From NCBI GenBank assembly GCA_017472255.1, contig JAFUQU010000016.1, positions 1 through 64,000 of the forward strand: a stretch of 64,000 nucleotides of DNA. Direction: 5' to 3'. The notes under the pieces were generated by a model, which worked only from the letters and a program-made list of their open reading frames with translations, was not told the origin of the DNA and did not search any database. Each line of letters opens with the position of its first letter. Positions within the stretch are counted from its first letter, which is position 1. Positions 26,436 through 35,584 of this stretch are shown here, piece after piece. A program made the position numbers and the translations under genes. Origin of the DNA: Clostridia bacterium. Its GTDB lineage: Bacteria > Bacillota > Clostridia > Oscillospirales > CAG-272.

Positions 26436-27261
26436 CGATGACTTCAAGCGAAAGATCGGGAAGCTCGTCCACTGTGATTGTATAATCATTTGCAGAGGAA
26501 GGCTCGATCACGCCGTCGTTCAGCTCCACTTTCAACAGGCTGTGTACTTTGGCGGACGAATACTGACCGTCTTTGCAGTTATGCTTCCACCAGTACAGCT
26601 TCAAAACCTCCATGGAACCATCGGGACGAGCAGAGGAAGCATCGTTGATGAACAGTGTGCGCAGACATTCCTTAACGACTTCCGCGTCTTCCTCGCTGAA
26701 GCCGGTTTTGTCCGCAAGCTGCACATTGATTGCTCCCTTGATTTTATACAGTCCGAAACGTACAAAATGCTTCATACCCATCGTATCCGATGCCTTTTTC
26801 TCACCGGGTTCACCATTGACGCTTTTTGTGATCTGGATGGATTGAATCTCAACCGGTGAAATGCTTACAGCCTGATGAATGGAAACCGGTCCGCGTACAC
26901 CTACCGATACACTGTCGGATTTGAAGGCAAATACCTGTCCAAAGGTACGGACATCCAGCCATTCTTCACAGGCTTTGGACGTATATTCCTTTTTCGTTTT
27001 CACCTTACCGATTGTTTTGGAAGCCCGCTCGCTGAGACTTGTGAATCCGTCCTCTGCTCTGTCGTCGGACTGAACGAAGATTTTGTTTCCCATATCCTGC
27101 ATACGGTTGCGGATCTTTCTCTTGATGCAGACATCGGACATTTCACCCAGTCCGTTGTAGTCTGTGCGGGGACGATTGCCGTTGAGCGGATCGCCGTTCA
27201 CATTTGCCATGCTTGCGGAGACCAATACGATGAAATCGATTTTGTTCTGAAGAGCTGCCAT
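26425..27261 (-). CDS. cas7c: Type I-C Cascade backbone subunit Cas7 (Csd2)
   Basis: The 278-residue RAMP protein begins MAALQNKIDFIVLVSASMAN and continues NGDPLNGNRPRTDYNGLG, typical of Csd2/Csh2. Six or seven copies coat the crRNA spacer in I-C Cascade. The start at 27261 has GGAGGAAGAATAAA upstream; an upstream in-frame ATG at 27312 falls inside cas8c and adds a basic, unrelated leader. Confidence 0.93.
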   Translation of the reverse strand: MAALQNKIDFIVLVSASMANVNGDPLNGNRPRTDYNGLGEMSDVCIKRKIRNRMQDMGNKIFVQSDDRAEDGFTSLSERASKTIGKVKTKKEYTSKACEEWLDVRTFGQVFAFKSDSVSVGVRGPVSIHQAVSISPVEIQSIQITKSVNGEPGEKKASDTMGMKHFVRFGLYKIKGAINVQLADKTGFSEEDAEVVKECLRTLFINDASSARPDGSMEVLKLYWWKHNCKDGQYSSAKVHSLLKVELNDGVIEPSSANDYTITVDELPDLSLEVIDGI

Positions 27262-27262
27262 T

Positions 27263-29023
27263 TTATTCTTCCTCCGTTTCGTTATCGACACTGTTTTTTG
27301 TGTAAAGCGCATTTTTCTGGAGATAGTAACCCATGATATAGGTCTCTCTCAGAGAGGCGTTCCATTCCGTCTGGGGGTGCGCGGAAATCTTTTCGTATAC
27401 TTCGCCGATCAGACGGTCGTAAAAAATTCTCAATCCCGGTGTCAGCTTGGGATAATAGCTTTTCTTGAGCTGCTCAATGACATTTTTCGCAGTCTGAGCG
27501 GGACGGGTACAGAATACCGATTGCATCCGAATCGCGTTTGGTTCTCTTGCCTCGCCGTTGTCATACGTATCGCGTTCCGCTTTTTCCAGTATGGCTAACA
27601 ATCTGCCGTACTGGTAGCTGATATCGTTCTTATCCTTTTCCAATGCCATCAGATATTCCTCCTGTTTCCAATCCATATAGTATTTTCTGATAACGGCACA
27701 AGCCGTAAACTGAAGATAGTCCCTTGTGGTTGCATCATAAGCCAGTGGATGTGTTGTTTTCTGCGCGATGGCCTGAACAATATCATAGGGCATTCCTGCG
27801 CCGTCAACACGACAGGCAAGCAGCCGTTGAAGCTGCTGCTTCATAACTCGCTCATCCGTCTCGATGCGTCCGCCGCGGTCTGTACCAAAAGCACAATTGA
27901 TGATCCGGTCAAGAGACGGTGACTCGATGCCAAACCTGTTGTGCTTCCAAATACAGGTCGTATCCCACTTTTCCAGCTGATCAAGAAAATCCTGCACCAG
28001 AATCTCATTATAATATGTCACCGCCAGCCGTCCTGTAGTTGCCGCATCAAACGAGGCGATCACCGCACAGTCAGCCCGATCAAAATCTTTTTTATAACCC
28101 CACAATACCTGTGCAAGCTCTTTGCGGTATTGTGCGAGCTTCAGAGCCGGCGTTTCGCTTCTCGGACGCAGCGGATTGATCGGACGCGGTAGTCTCTTTC
28201 CTTTGGGATTCCAGCAGAGGAATGTACGTCCACCGATGATGACGCCCTGGCTTGCGGCAAGCCATTTCAATGCGTTGTGCGCTTTTTGCGATGCTTCATA
28301 ACCGATGGTGACAGCCTGATCATCCGACTTGAAGCGTCCCCGATAGGTAAAATTCACGGTATCATTGGCGGAAATCAGCTTTGCGTTGCCGTTGATGGAG
28401 ATGATTCCTTTGAGATGCTGCTTCGCGGCTGGGGTTGTACTGCCGGTTATCATGCACAGTACCTGCTCATCAGCAGATTTTTTTGCCGTATAGTAATTGA
28501 TAAACGAATCAAACAGGCTTTGATTGTTCCAGCACGCGCCGCCGTTTGCATCCAGTCCGACCACAATCCAACGCACCATATCTTTTTCGCCGGGCTTATC
28601 AATACCGGCACGAGCCAGATCATCCAGTAACGTTTTTCCTTTTACATACGAGAGGATCGGTGCAAGCATCGGGTGGCTGTATGCTGATTCAGCCCAGTCT
28701 GTAAGCTGTTCCACATAGGCGTCTAATTTATCTTTATTTATAACAGAAATATATCCTAACTGATCACACAATGGGTGAGGAGCAATTGTTGTGCCAGCTC
28801 GTCCAGCAGATTTTTCAGTTGCTGGAATAATTATTTTAGGTTCGTTCTTACCAACAGCGGCAGCCGATATGAATTGCCCATCCTGATTGATTGTAATTTC
28901 GATCTGAGCAGCCGTAATGATATGTGCGACCGGCGCAAGAGGCTCTTGGGCTTCCTGTGTGGATACACCTACATAAGAACGGTGGTTTTCATAGGTTTCG
29001 TATGCTTTCTGCAAAAGCCCCAT
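27263..29023 (-). CDS. cas8c: Type I-C Cascade large subunit Cas8c (Csd1)
   Basis: The 586-residue protein begins MGLLQKAYETYENHRSYVGV and includes GRFKSDDQAVTIGYEASQKA, HNALKWLAASQGVIIGGRTF and RLAVTYYNEILVQDFLDQLE, in the order seen in Csd1. Cas8c recognises the PAM and opens the DNA; in I-C systems its gene also encodes a small Cas11-like C-terminal product from an internal start, which may apply here. It is tightly packed between cas5c (1-bp overlap) and cas7. Confidence 0.93.
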   Translation of the reverse strand: MGLLQKAYETYENHRSYVGVSTQEAQEPLAPVAHIITAAQIEITINQDGQFISAAAVGKNEPKIIIPATEKSAGRAGTTIAPHPLCDQLGYISVINKDKLDAYVEQLTDWAESAYSHPMLAPILSYVKGKTLLDDLARAGIDKPGEKDMVRWIVVGLDANGGACWNNQSLFDSFINYYTAKKSADEQVLCMITGSTTPAAKQHLKGIISINGNAKLISANDTVNFTYRGRFKSDDQAVTIGYEASQKAHNALKWLAASQGVIIGGRTFLCWNPKGKRLPRPINPLRPRSETPALKLAQYRKELAQVLWGYKKDFDRADCAVIASFDAATTGRLAVTYYNEILVQDFLDQLEKWDTTCIWKHNRFGIESPSLDRIINCAFGTDRGGRIETDERVMKQQLQRLLACRVDGAGMPYDIVQAIAQKTTHPLAYDATTRDYLQFTACAVIRKYYMDWKQEEYLMALEKDKNDISYQYGRLLAILEKAERDTYDNGEAREPNAIRMQSVFCTRPAQTAKNVIEQLKKSYYPKLTPGLRIFYDRLIGEVYEKISAHPQTEWNASLRETYIMGYYLQKNALYTKNSVDNETEEE

Positions 29024-29748
29024 TATTCCACCTCCCCGAATTCACGCAGTCCGATGAAGTTGCCGGCTTCGTTACCGAACGGTTTCATCTGCATAGCGCC
29101 GAGCGGCTTGTGAAGCGGACATTCTTCGGGTTTCGGAAATGTTATCACACCATTTCGCATGACGGGATACCAGAAATTTGCCGTCATGCGCTCTTTTGTT
29201 TCCTCCGACCACGCTTCGTCCGCGTAGGTGATTCCGTGGTACATCAGTCCGAACGCCAGCTCATTGAGATCGTCATATGCGCCTTTTCCTTCACCGAATA
29301 CGCATGGTTCCACATAGGCCTGACATTCCCGCGTACCAAGGAAAATGTCCCGCCGCCCGCCTTTCTGAATCATTCGTCGGGCGATATTGTGATGTTTGTT
29401 TTCATTTCGGTCCGCGACCAGCTCGGGACGGTTCATGTTCCACTCAAAATGAGCGCGAACCTGATACCGGCAGTCCCGCAGATAGGTGTAGTAGGAAAGA
29501 TCATTGCCGCCGTTGTACTTGATCGGTCGAATGCCTTTGACTTCCGTTCGGATCTGATTCATGATACGCACAGCATCAATATACCAAATTATGGTTGGCT
29601 TCCAGTATATGGATGAAAGAACACCTTTCAATGCCTCATACGTGGGAATGTGATAACTGCATTTTTCACCGCCGACCCGTGTGATTGGATCGGAAAATAA
29701 GCCATAATCGCCCCAGACCTCAAATTCTACCAGATTTGGGTAGCGCAT
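29023..29748 (-). CDS. cas5c: Cas5c (Cas5d-type) crRNA-processing Cascade subunit
   Basis: The 241-residue protein has the Cas5d layout: FEVWGDYGLFSDPITRVGGE, YHIPTYEALKGVLSSIYWKP and the C-terminal FGLMYHGITYADEA. In type I-C, which has no Cas6, this protein itself cuts the repeat hairpin and stays bound to the 5' handle; no cas6 is present here, in agreement. It overlaps cas3 by 22 bp and cas8c by 1 bp. Confidence 0.93.
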   Translation of the reverse strand: MRYPNLVEFEVWGDYGLFSDPITRVGGEKCSYHIPTYEALKGVLSSIYWKPTIIWYIDAVRIMNQIRTEVKGIRPIKYNGGNDLSYYTYLRDCRYQVRAHFEWNMNRPELVADRNENKHHNIARRMIQKGGRRDIFLGTRECQAYVEPCVFGEGKGAYDDLNELAFGLMYHGITYADEAWSEETKERMTANFWYPVMRNGVITFPKPEECPLHKPLGAMQMKPFGNEAGNFIGLREFGEVE

Positions 29749-32138
29749 TCGCCATGCCCCCTTTCTATTTCATTCGTAATCAATCCGGTTTGTGAACTGT
29801 AATATTCTGATGCAAGACCAAGCATGATACCGCCGGCAAGCGGAATCAGCCCATGATTTTCTTCTAATTTCTTCTTTTGGTGTGCGTACAGAGATACAGT
29901 ATATCCCTTCGCATGGGACAGTCGTTCCTGCACAAAAGCGATATCATGCTTAGCACGTTCCGACAGAAGATCGTTAATGACGGATTCCCCCTCTCCATAT
30001 GGAACAATGACATCTGTTGTATCATTGTCAAAAACGGTAAACGCCGCTCCCGCCGAGGCAAAAGCCTGATGAAACATAAAAGCTGCGGCCGTATCATCAT
30101 TTTCTGATATCCAATGCTCATTCTCAGCCAGCAAACTAAAAATTGTGGGCAGATTCTTCGAGGGTAAATCGTGATATTCACGGTTATTTTTCTGCTGTAT
30201 CGAGAACAATTGCCGGTAATAATACTGTACGGCTTTATCCGAAGAAAGGTCATTGCCGTATTGTCCGGGATTCTGCTCATAGATCGCCAGAAGCTGTTCC
30301 GTCGCTTGTTTCGCCATTTGAATTTCGGGCAGATGTGACAGGTTCTCGTTTTCCGCACGCACAATATAGACAGGCTGAGATATGTCTGATTCCCCATTTC
30401 GATTGCATCTTCCCGCGGATTGAATGATACTGTCAAGTCCTGCGGTCAGCCGGATTACGGCTCCGAAAGAGATATCAACGCCTGCTTCAATGACCTGTGT
30501 TGAAACGCAGACGGTTTTTCGTGGGTTTTCAGATGACAGCGAATGATAGAGGTCTGCCAATACAGCCTTTCGATGCGCCATGCACATGGATGCCGAGAGA
30601 TGGAACAGGTTACAGTCCATTTCCTTCATTATAATATATAGAGTTTCCGCTTCCTCCTTCTTATTACAGACAATGAGAAGGCTGTCTGCCGATTCAAGAA
30701 TTTTCGCTCCCAATGCAGGGATATCTTCCAGCCGGTATGAACCCGCATGACGCAATTCGGTGCGTTTGAAAATATCCCATAATTTCGGATCATACGGCAC
30801 GATGTCACCGACAGCCGCGCGAATCGGATGAGCGACTGCTTCATCGCAGGGCTGTGTCGCGGAGCACAGGATGACAGTGGAATGGCATATTTCGGCGAGA
30901 AACGAGATTGCCAGATGAAATAATGTCAGCATTTTGTTCGGAACTGTCTGCACCTCATCGATTACGATCACCGAATCTGCCAGTGCATAAAAACGTCGTA
31001 TCGAAGACGTTTTTCCATCAAACATGGTATTCAGCAGTTGAACCAGTGTGGTAATCATGATGGGCGACGACCAGTTTTCTGTCAGAAGCTCGTATTGCTC
31101 CCATTTTTCAGAGGAGTTTTTTTCATGAATGACATTGGAATGATGTTCAAGGATGATTTCGTCCGCTTGCAGGCAGTCTCGTATCACCTTACTGTTCTGA
31201 TCCAGAATAGAAAGCAGCGGCGATACAAAGATGATTCGCTTTTTCTCGAATTCCGCCGCATGAGCAAGTGCGTATCGGAGGGACGATAAGGTTTTTCCTC
31301 CGCCGGTTGGAACATTCAAACGATATATACCCGGTTGCTTTGCGGCGAACTTGCGGCAGGTATCGGAAATTTTTCGCCTTGCCCGGTTGATCTGCGTATC
31401 GCATGGGAAGGTATCGATCTTTTTTTCAACCCGTTCAAGCAGAGTCATCCAGAGTGTCCGATTAGCAGCGGGCGGAAAGACTACGTCGTCCATGAATTCT
31501 GCGGTGTCGCGGCGATCTCCTTCTATGACCGCGGAAGTAAGGAGGCGGACGATCAATCCGAGAAGAAACGTAGTTTCTTCATAATCCGGGGACATTTCCG
31601 AGCATTTTTGCAATAACGGTGTAAGTTCTTCCACAGCTTCTCTGAACAGTTCGTCGATTTCCGCTTGATTGACACATTGAATCAGAAAATTACGGATTGC
31701 ATCGATATCTCCTTCGGGAATGCTTTGAATCCGGTGCAGGAATCCGTTTTCATGATGTTCATTGATGCAATCGAACAAACCGTGATGTGCTCCGATTGCA
31801 TATGCGAGGATTTCGCAAACAATGCTGTCAAATGTGAGTTCACTTTCCAATGCATGATATCGTTCCAAAAGAAATCTGACTCCGGCAAATGTATGAATGA
31901 CAGAACCGCGGTGGACATTTTCACCATCCACCGCACGTTCAAGATATTCTTTATACTCTGTCTTGAATTTTCCGGTATCGTGTAGAATGCCCGCCAGATA
32001 TGCACATTTTCGAAGTCCAATAGTATCGAGTACTTCTCCTGCATATTTCGCAGCATTTCGCGAGTGTTCGGCGCACGTTTGCACGGTTCGATGTCCATCG
32101 GCAAATACGCGGATGTGTGCAGGATAGTCAGTTTGCAT
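29727..32138 (-). CDS. cas3: CRISPR-associated nuclease-helicase Cas3
   Basis: The 803-residue protein starts with an HD nuclease domain (LAGILHDTGKFKTEYKEYL, VIHTFAGVRFLLERY, AIGAHHGLFD, about 1-200). A superfamily 2 helicase follows, with Walker A NVPTGGGKTLSSLRYAL (about 275-291), motif II VIDEVQ, motif III ILCSATQPC and motif VI QSAGRCNRNG. Recruited by Cascade, it degrades the non-target DNA strand. Key residues are intact. The ATG follows AGGTGA, and a strong promoter lies 60-90 bp upstream, making it the first gene of the cas operon. Confidence 0.95.
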   Translation of the reverse strand: MQTDYPAHIRVFADGHRTVQTCAEHSRNAAKYAGEVLDTIGLRKCAYLAGILHDTGKFKTEYKEYLERAVDGENVHRGSVIHTFAGVRFLLERYHALESELTFDSIVCEILAYAIGAHHGLFDCINEHHENGFLHRIQSIPEGDIDAIRNFLIQCVNQAEIDELFREAVEELTPLLQKCSEMSPDYEETTFLLGLIVRLLTSAVIEGDRRDTAEFMDDVVFPPAANRTLWMTLLERVEKKIDTFPCDTQINRARRKISDTCRKFAAKQPGIYRLNVPTGGGKTLSSLRYALAHAAEFEKKRIIFVSPLLSILDQNSKVIRDCLQADEIILEHHSNVIHEKNSSEKWEQYELLTENWSSPIMITTLVQLLNTMFDGKTSSIRRFYALADSVIVIDEVQTVPNKMLTLFHLAISFLAEICHSTVILCSATQPCDEAVAHPIRAAVGDIVPYDPKLWDIFKRTELRHAGSYRLEDIPALGAKILESADSLLIVCNKKEEAETLYIIMKEMDCNLFHLSASMCMAHRKAVLADLYHSLSSENPRKTVCVSTQVIEAGVDISFGAVIRLTAGLDSIIQSAGRCNRNGESDISQPVYIVRAENENLSHLPEIQMAKQATEQLLAIYEQNPGQYGNDLSSDKAVQYYYRQLFSIQQKNNREYHDLPSKNLPTIFSLLAENEHWISENDDTAAAFMFHQAFASAGAAFTVFDNDTTDVIVPYGEGESVINDLLSERAKHDIAFVQERLSHAKGYTVSLYAHQKKKLEENHGLIPLAGGIMLGLASEYYSSQTGLITNEIERGHGECATQIW

Positions 32139-32196
32139 GAAAAATCACCTGCTTTTAATTCGGATAGGGAAATTTGGAACTCTATTATATATTATT

Positions 32197-32225
32197 ATTG
32201 TAGCATACTTTTCCTTAATTGTCAA
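32197..32225 (-). promoter_or_regulatory. Promoter of the cas operon
   Basis: On the minus strand TTGACA, a 17-bp gap and TACAAT precede cas3 by about 60 bp. No other promoter of this strength is visible before cas2. Confidence 0.75.
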
Positions 32226-32318
32226 TGATTTTTATCAAATATTGTAATATTTTGTCATGTTTTTGAGTAAGCAAATTAATATTATCTTATAGCACGGAGA
32301 CCACAAGCATCAAATCTC

Positions 32319-32837
32319 CTATTTTTTCATATCCCTGCGAATGATGAAAGATACAATGGAAACCAGCGCCACCGATTCGTTGATAATGCCGATCCACGAG
32401 CCGACGAAAATGTCGTAGATGATGAAGCAGACGGATACCGGTGCGCCGATCATACGGGTGACGCGGGGATTTTTCACCCATAGCGAGAGGGTGACGCAGG
32501 TGGAAGCGCAGATGGGCAGAAGGGTGATAGCCGACCGCCAAGTGGAGATCGCCAGCGCCCAGTTGATCAGAATAAACAGCACCGGCCAAACGGGGGACTT
32601 CGCCCATTTTTTCTCGCTTTGCATGAAAATCAGCTCGCGGAAGATACCGACGAAATTGGGAATCGCCCCGCCGAAGGCTGTCAGACAGAGATAATGGATG
32701 ACCCACATCACGTCCGCACCCAGCTTGCAGGCGATGAGCCGCTCACGGTTTGTCTGCTGATAAGACGCGAACAGAAACGCCATGCCGAACACGCCGAAAA
32801 GCTGAGCGACCAGCTTGATGACAGAAAAATCGTTCAT
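32319..32837 (-). CDS. YgjV-family inner-membrane protein
   Basis: The 172-residue protein has four to six hydrophobic segments (LVAQLFGVFGMAFLFASY, HYLCLTAFGGAIPNFVGIF, VWPVLFILINWALAIS, PVSVCFIIYDIFVGSWIGI) and the QQTNRERLIACKLGADVMW stretch that marks the YgjV family. Its biochemical role is not known. It is transcribed from a promoter embedded in a large inverted repeat (32863-32922). It has no functional link to the flanking cas and AraC genes that I can see. Confidence 0.8.
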   Translation of the reverse strand: MNDFSVIKLVAQLFGVFGMAFLFASYQQTNRERLIACKLGADVMWVIHYLCLTAFGGAIPNFVGIFRELIFMQSEKKWAKSPVWPVLFILINWALAISTWRSAITLLPICASTCVTLSLWVKNPRVTRMIGAPVSVCFIIYDIFVGSWIGIINESVALVSIVSFIIRRDMKK

Positions 32838-32862
32838 GTTATTTTACATTCTCCATGTTGTT

Positions 32863-32922
32863 ATTCTGTGCTATAATCAAATTATGAAATAGGCATTTCA
32901 TAATTTGATTATAGCACAGAAT
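32863..32922. repeat. Perfect 28-bp inverted repeat
   Basis: Two 28-bp arms, identical as complements, enclose a 4-nt loop (AGGC). Each arm contains GCTATAATC, a -10-like element, facing outwards. It overlaps the promoter of the ygjV-like gene. It might be a miniature mobile element remnant, a regulator site, or a 5' mRNA hairpin. Confidence 0.8.
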
Positions 32923-32936
32923 TCCGCGGTTGTCAA
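32908..32936 (-). promoter_or_regulatory. Promoter of the ygjV-like gene, partly inside the inverted repeat
   Basis: On the minus strand TTGACA (32931-32936), 17 bp and TATAAT (32908-32913) precede the gene. The transcript would start inside the repeat and include its left arm. Confidence 0.65.
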
Positions 32937-32964
32937 GTATGTTCTGCGAAGTTAATGGAACCGG

Positions 32965-33780
32965 CTAACGTCCGTCGAAATAGTGGGACGGCAGCGTTCC
33001 CATGTATTTTTTGAAGGTTTTTGTGAAAAAAGATGGGTTCTCGAAACCGCACAGGCGGGCGGCTTCCGCCACCGCGCAGCCCGACGCGATACATTCCGCC
33101 GCCATCAAGCAGCGGTAATGGTTGGTGTATTCCACAATCGTCCGACCCGTGAATCTTTTGAATTCCCTGCACAGGGCATATTTGTCGGTACAGACAGCTC
33201 TGGCGATCTCATCCAGCCACATCCGGCGGCTGTAATGCTCCCGGATGTATCGGATCACAGCCTTGACGGTTTCGACGGATTGGGCTTCCTGCGGCGGACT
33301 GCTGCTTTGTATCGCATGATTTTCGGTCAGCGTAATCAGGATTCTTAGCAGAATTTCGTATAAGCGCGCGGTTCGACAGGACAGCGCGCGGTTCCGATAG
33401 GTGTCCGACAGCTCCAAAATCAATCGAGCAAGCTCCTCGCTGTGAAGAAAGGGCGTGAATTGCAGCGCGTCGTAATCGATGCCCACCTGTTTGCAGAATG
33501 CCGCGCTGACGATAAGACAGGTGTATTGCAGCCGGTCGTCGGTGCCGGTGTAGTGAATCACGCCGGAGCCTACAACAACGATATCGCCTTTTTGAAATGC
33601 GCGCCGCTCGCCGCCTAGCAGAACCGTTCCCAGACCATCGGTGCAGAGCTGGATTTCCAGTTCCTCGTGCCAGTTGGCCGTTTTGCTGCACGTGAACGGC
33701 GTCCGCCGGATATCCGGCTGAAGATAAAAGGGCAGCTTGTCGTCAAATTGCCCGTATTCCTCGTATCGTGTGCCGATCAT
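32965..33780 (-). CDS. AraC-family transcriptional regulator
   Basis: The 271-residue protein has an N-terminal cupin (NWHEELEIQLCTDGLGTVLL, GDIVVVGSGVIHYTG) and a C-terminal AraC DNA-binding domain (about 170-268) with CTDKYALCREFKRFTGRT and ARLCGFENPSFFTKTFKKYM. The ATG follows a G-rich site (GGGGGGGCAAATCC). It is divergent from the beta-propeller gene at 33921 and is its probable activator. Confidence 0.85.
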   Translation of the reverse strand: MIGTRYEEYGQFDDKLPFYLQPDIRRTPFTCSKTANWHEELEIQLCTDGLGTVLLGGERRAFQKGDIVVVGSGVIHYTGTDDRLQYTCLIVSAAFCKQVGIDYDALQFTPFLHSEELARLILELSDTYRNRALSCRTARLYEILLRILITLTENHAIQSSSPPQEAQSVETVKAVIRYIREHYSRRMWLDEIARAVCTDKYALCREFKRFTGRTIVEYTNHYRCLMAAECIASGCAVAEAARLCGFENPSFFTKTFKKYMGTLPSHYFDGR

Positions 33781-33833
33781 GGATTTGCCCCCCCTGTTTG
33801 CAAGATTGTGCTATTTTTCTCCAATATTCTTTG

Positions 33834-33862
33834 TTGACACCGGAGGAAAAACACAGTATAAT
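33834..33862 (+). promoter_or_regulatory. Promoter of the beta-propeller gene
   Basis: TTGACA, 17 bp and TATAAT lie 58 bp before the ATG at 33921, in the divergent space shared with the AraC gene. Confidence 0.75.
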
Positions 33863-33920
33863 TATATCACAGCGGCTTTGAAATTGCAAGAAGCTGAACA
33901 GGATAAAGGAGAACAAAGCT

Positions 33921-35099
33921 ATGAACCATGCAGTTTTTACCGATGATTGTGTGACGGCGAAGGAGCTGAAAATTACCGAGGGCGTGCTGATCGGGGAGCC
34001 GGCGGCCGTCATTGACACCGACGTGGGCGAGGACATCATCAGAAAGGGAGACGAATTTGCCGACGAGATTGCCGAACGTTTCGCTGCGGATTTTGAGAGA
34101 CCCGAGGACAAAATGTGTCACGTTTCCACCTTCGCTGTAATCGGCGGAACGGTGTACATGACCTATTACGCCAACACGAAGGAGCCGTCGGAGGATCCCA
34201 AAAACCAGACCGCACGGCTTGTATATGCACCGGCGGACGATTTGAAAAACAAAACCTTCCTCGATTTGCAAACCACGGGCGATGTGGTTGACGGCAGGCT
34301 GGTGGACATGGTGTACGACACCATTTTCATGCAGAAGGACGCGGACACCATCTACATCATGTGGACCGCGCGGGTGGAAGGGAACTACTACCGCTTCTAC
34401 TGTCCCTTTACGCTGTCCACCAAAACGCTTGGCGAGATTGGCGTGAACCGATTCAAGGTAGGGAAGGTTGTCAACGATTTCAGCGCCACCGGAATCCGCA
34501 GCGCCCTTGCGGAAAACGACATTCCCTGCAAGAAAATGTACTCCGACATCGGCATCATGCAGAAGCTGTCCAGCCGCATGGAGAACGGCGAGGTCTGGTA
34601 TTATTCCGGCGCCTACAGCGGTGATTTCACCTGCATCATCAAAAGCCGGGATCTCATTACCTGGGAGTATGTGTCCCAGCCGGATTTCCCCAACCTGTCC
34701 CAATGGGAGAACGCCACCTATGTGTACGGCGACAAATGTTACTATTTTGTTCGCCAGCAGGACACCACGCCCTATGGCTTCCTGACCGCTTATGATCTGG
34801 TGAATGGAACATGGGAGAAGCCGGTGCTTGTGGGAGATTGTCAATCCCGTTCCGATTTTATCGTCTATCGCGGCGGACTCTATCTGTTCCATGCGCCCAT
34901 CGACCGGGAGCACATCGGTGTGATCAAAATCGACACCGACAATCTGGCGGGCAGCAGCGTTGTCTTACAGGCAAAGATGCACACCAGCTGCTTTTATCCG
35001 TTTATTCAATACTATCAGGATGGCGAGCTTGCAATGTCCTACACGGTGGCCAGACAGCATATCCGTCTGGCGCGGTTCACGTTGGCGAAATATCTGTAA
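33921..35099 (+). CDS. Five-bladed beta-propeller glycosidase-like protein
   Basis: The 392-residue, signal-less protein shows repeated blade-like segments: MCHVSTFAVIGGTVYMTYYA, MVYDTIFMQKDADTIYIMWT, MYSDIGIMQKLSSRMENGEV and NLSQWENATYVYGDKCYYFV. This is the pattern of GH32/GH43/GH130-type propellers and related sialidase-like proteins. I cannot see a convincing set of catalytic carboxylates for one named family. It forms a two-gene unit with the divergent AraC gene. AAAGGAGAAC precedes the start. Confidence 0.55.
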   Translation: MNHAVFTDDCVTAKELKITEGVLIGEPAAVIDTDVGEDIIRKGDEFADEIAERFAADFERPEDKMCHVSTFAVIGGTVYMTYYANTKEPSEDPKNQTARLVYAPADDLKNKTFLDLQTTGDVVDGRLVDMVYDTIFMQKDADTIYIMWTARVEGNYYRFYCPFTLSTKTLGEIGVNRFKVGKVVNDFSATGIRSALAENDIPCKKMYSDIGIMQKLSSRMENGEVWYYSGAYSGDFTCIIKSRDLITWEYVSQPDFPNLSQWENATYVYGDKCYYFVRQQDTTPYGFLTAYDLVNGTWEKPVLVGDCQSRSDFIVYRGGLYLFHAPIDREHIGVIKIDTDNLAGSSVVLQAKMHTSCFYPFIQYYQDGELAMSYTVARQHIRLARFTLAKYL

Positions 35100-35165
35100 A
35101 AGAACAGAGCGGCGTATTTCAAAATTGAATACACAGTAAAAATTCGATTTCTTTGCAAAAAGCTC

Positions 35166-35194
35166 TTGCAAAAATAATGGAATAGGTGTATAAT
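35166..35194 (+). promoter_or_regulatory. Promoter of the thi operon
   Basis: TTGCAA, 17 bp and TATAAT lie directly upstream of the TPP riboswitch. Confidence 0.65.
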
Positions 35195-35210
35195 ATACTT
35201 ACAATTCAAA

Positions 35211-35312
35211 AGCGGGGAGCTTGATGAGCATCTATGCTCGGACAGGCTGAGAGGAAGGTACAACCTTCGACCCATGAACCTGATTTGGATAATGCCAACG
35301 TAGGGATGCCTG
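35211..35312 (+). ncRNA. TPP riboswitch (THI element)
   Basis: The conserved blocks are present in order: CGGGGAGC, GGCTGAGAGG, the variable P3 arm, ACCTTCGACCC, TGAACCTGATTTGGATAATG and CCAACGTAGGGA. TPP binding to such an RNA favours the downstream terminator. It controls thiS-thiF-thiG-thiH, whose products supply the thiazole half of thiamine. Confidence 0.95.
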
Positions 35313-35331
35313 AACACAAGCGTATTTTAAC

Positions 35332-35366
35332 GGGAAGCTGCCAATGAAGGCGGCTTCCCACTTTTT
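35332..35366 (+). terminator. Riboswitch-controlled terminator
   Basis: GGGAAGCTGCC and GGCGGCTTCCC form an 11-bp stem with one mismatch and a 6-nt loop, followed by a T-rich tract. It sits between the TPP element and thiS, as needed for transcriptional control. Confidence 0.85.
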
Positions 35367-35388
35367 ATTTGCTTGGAGGTGAATGAAA

Positions 35389-35583
35389 ATGGTACAAATC
35401 AACGGAGAGAGCCTCGATATTGCAGGCAAGACGATTGCGGAATATCTGGCGGCTGCGGACTATGATGTAAGAGGAATCGCGGTGGAACGCAATGAGGAAA
35501 TTGTCCCCAAAGCCCAGTATGGCGATACCATACTGGCGGACGGCGACATCGTGGAAATCGTGAAATTCGTAGGAGGTGGCTGA
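35389..35583 (+). CDS. thiS: Sulfur carrier protein ThiS
   Basis: A 64-residue ubiquitin-like protein beginning MVQINGESLDIAG and ending EIVKFVGGG, with the C-terminal Gly-Gly that is adenylated and converted to a thiocarboxylate. It donates sulfur for the thiazole ring. I prefer ATG 35389 because GGAGGT sits 8 nt upstream; ATG 35383 lies only 2 nt from it. It is followed by thiF. Confidence 0.9.
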   Translation: MVQINGESLDIAGKTIAEYLAAADYDVRGIAVERNEEIVPKAQYGDTILADGDIVEIVKFVGGG

Positions 35584-35584
35584 G

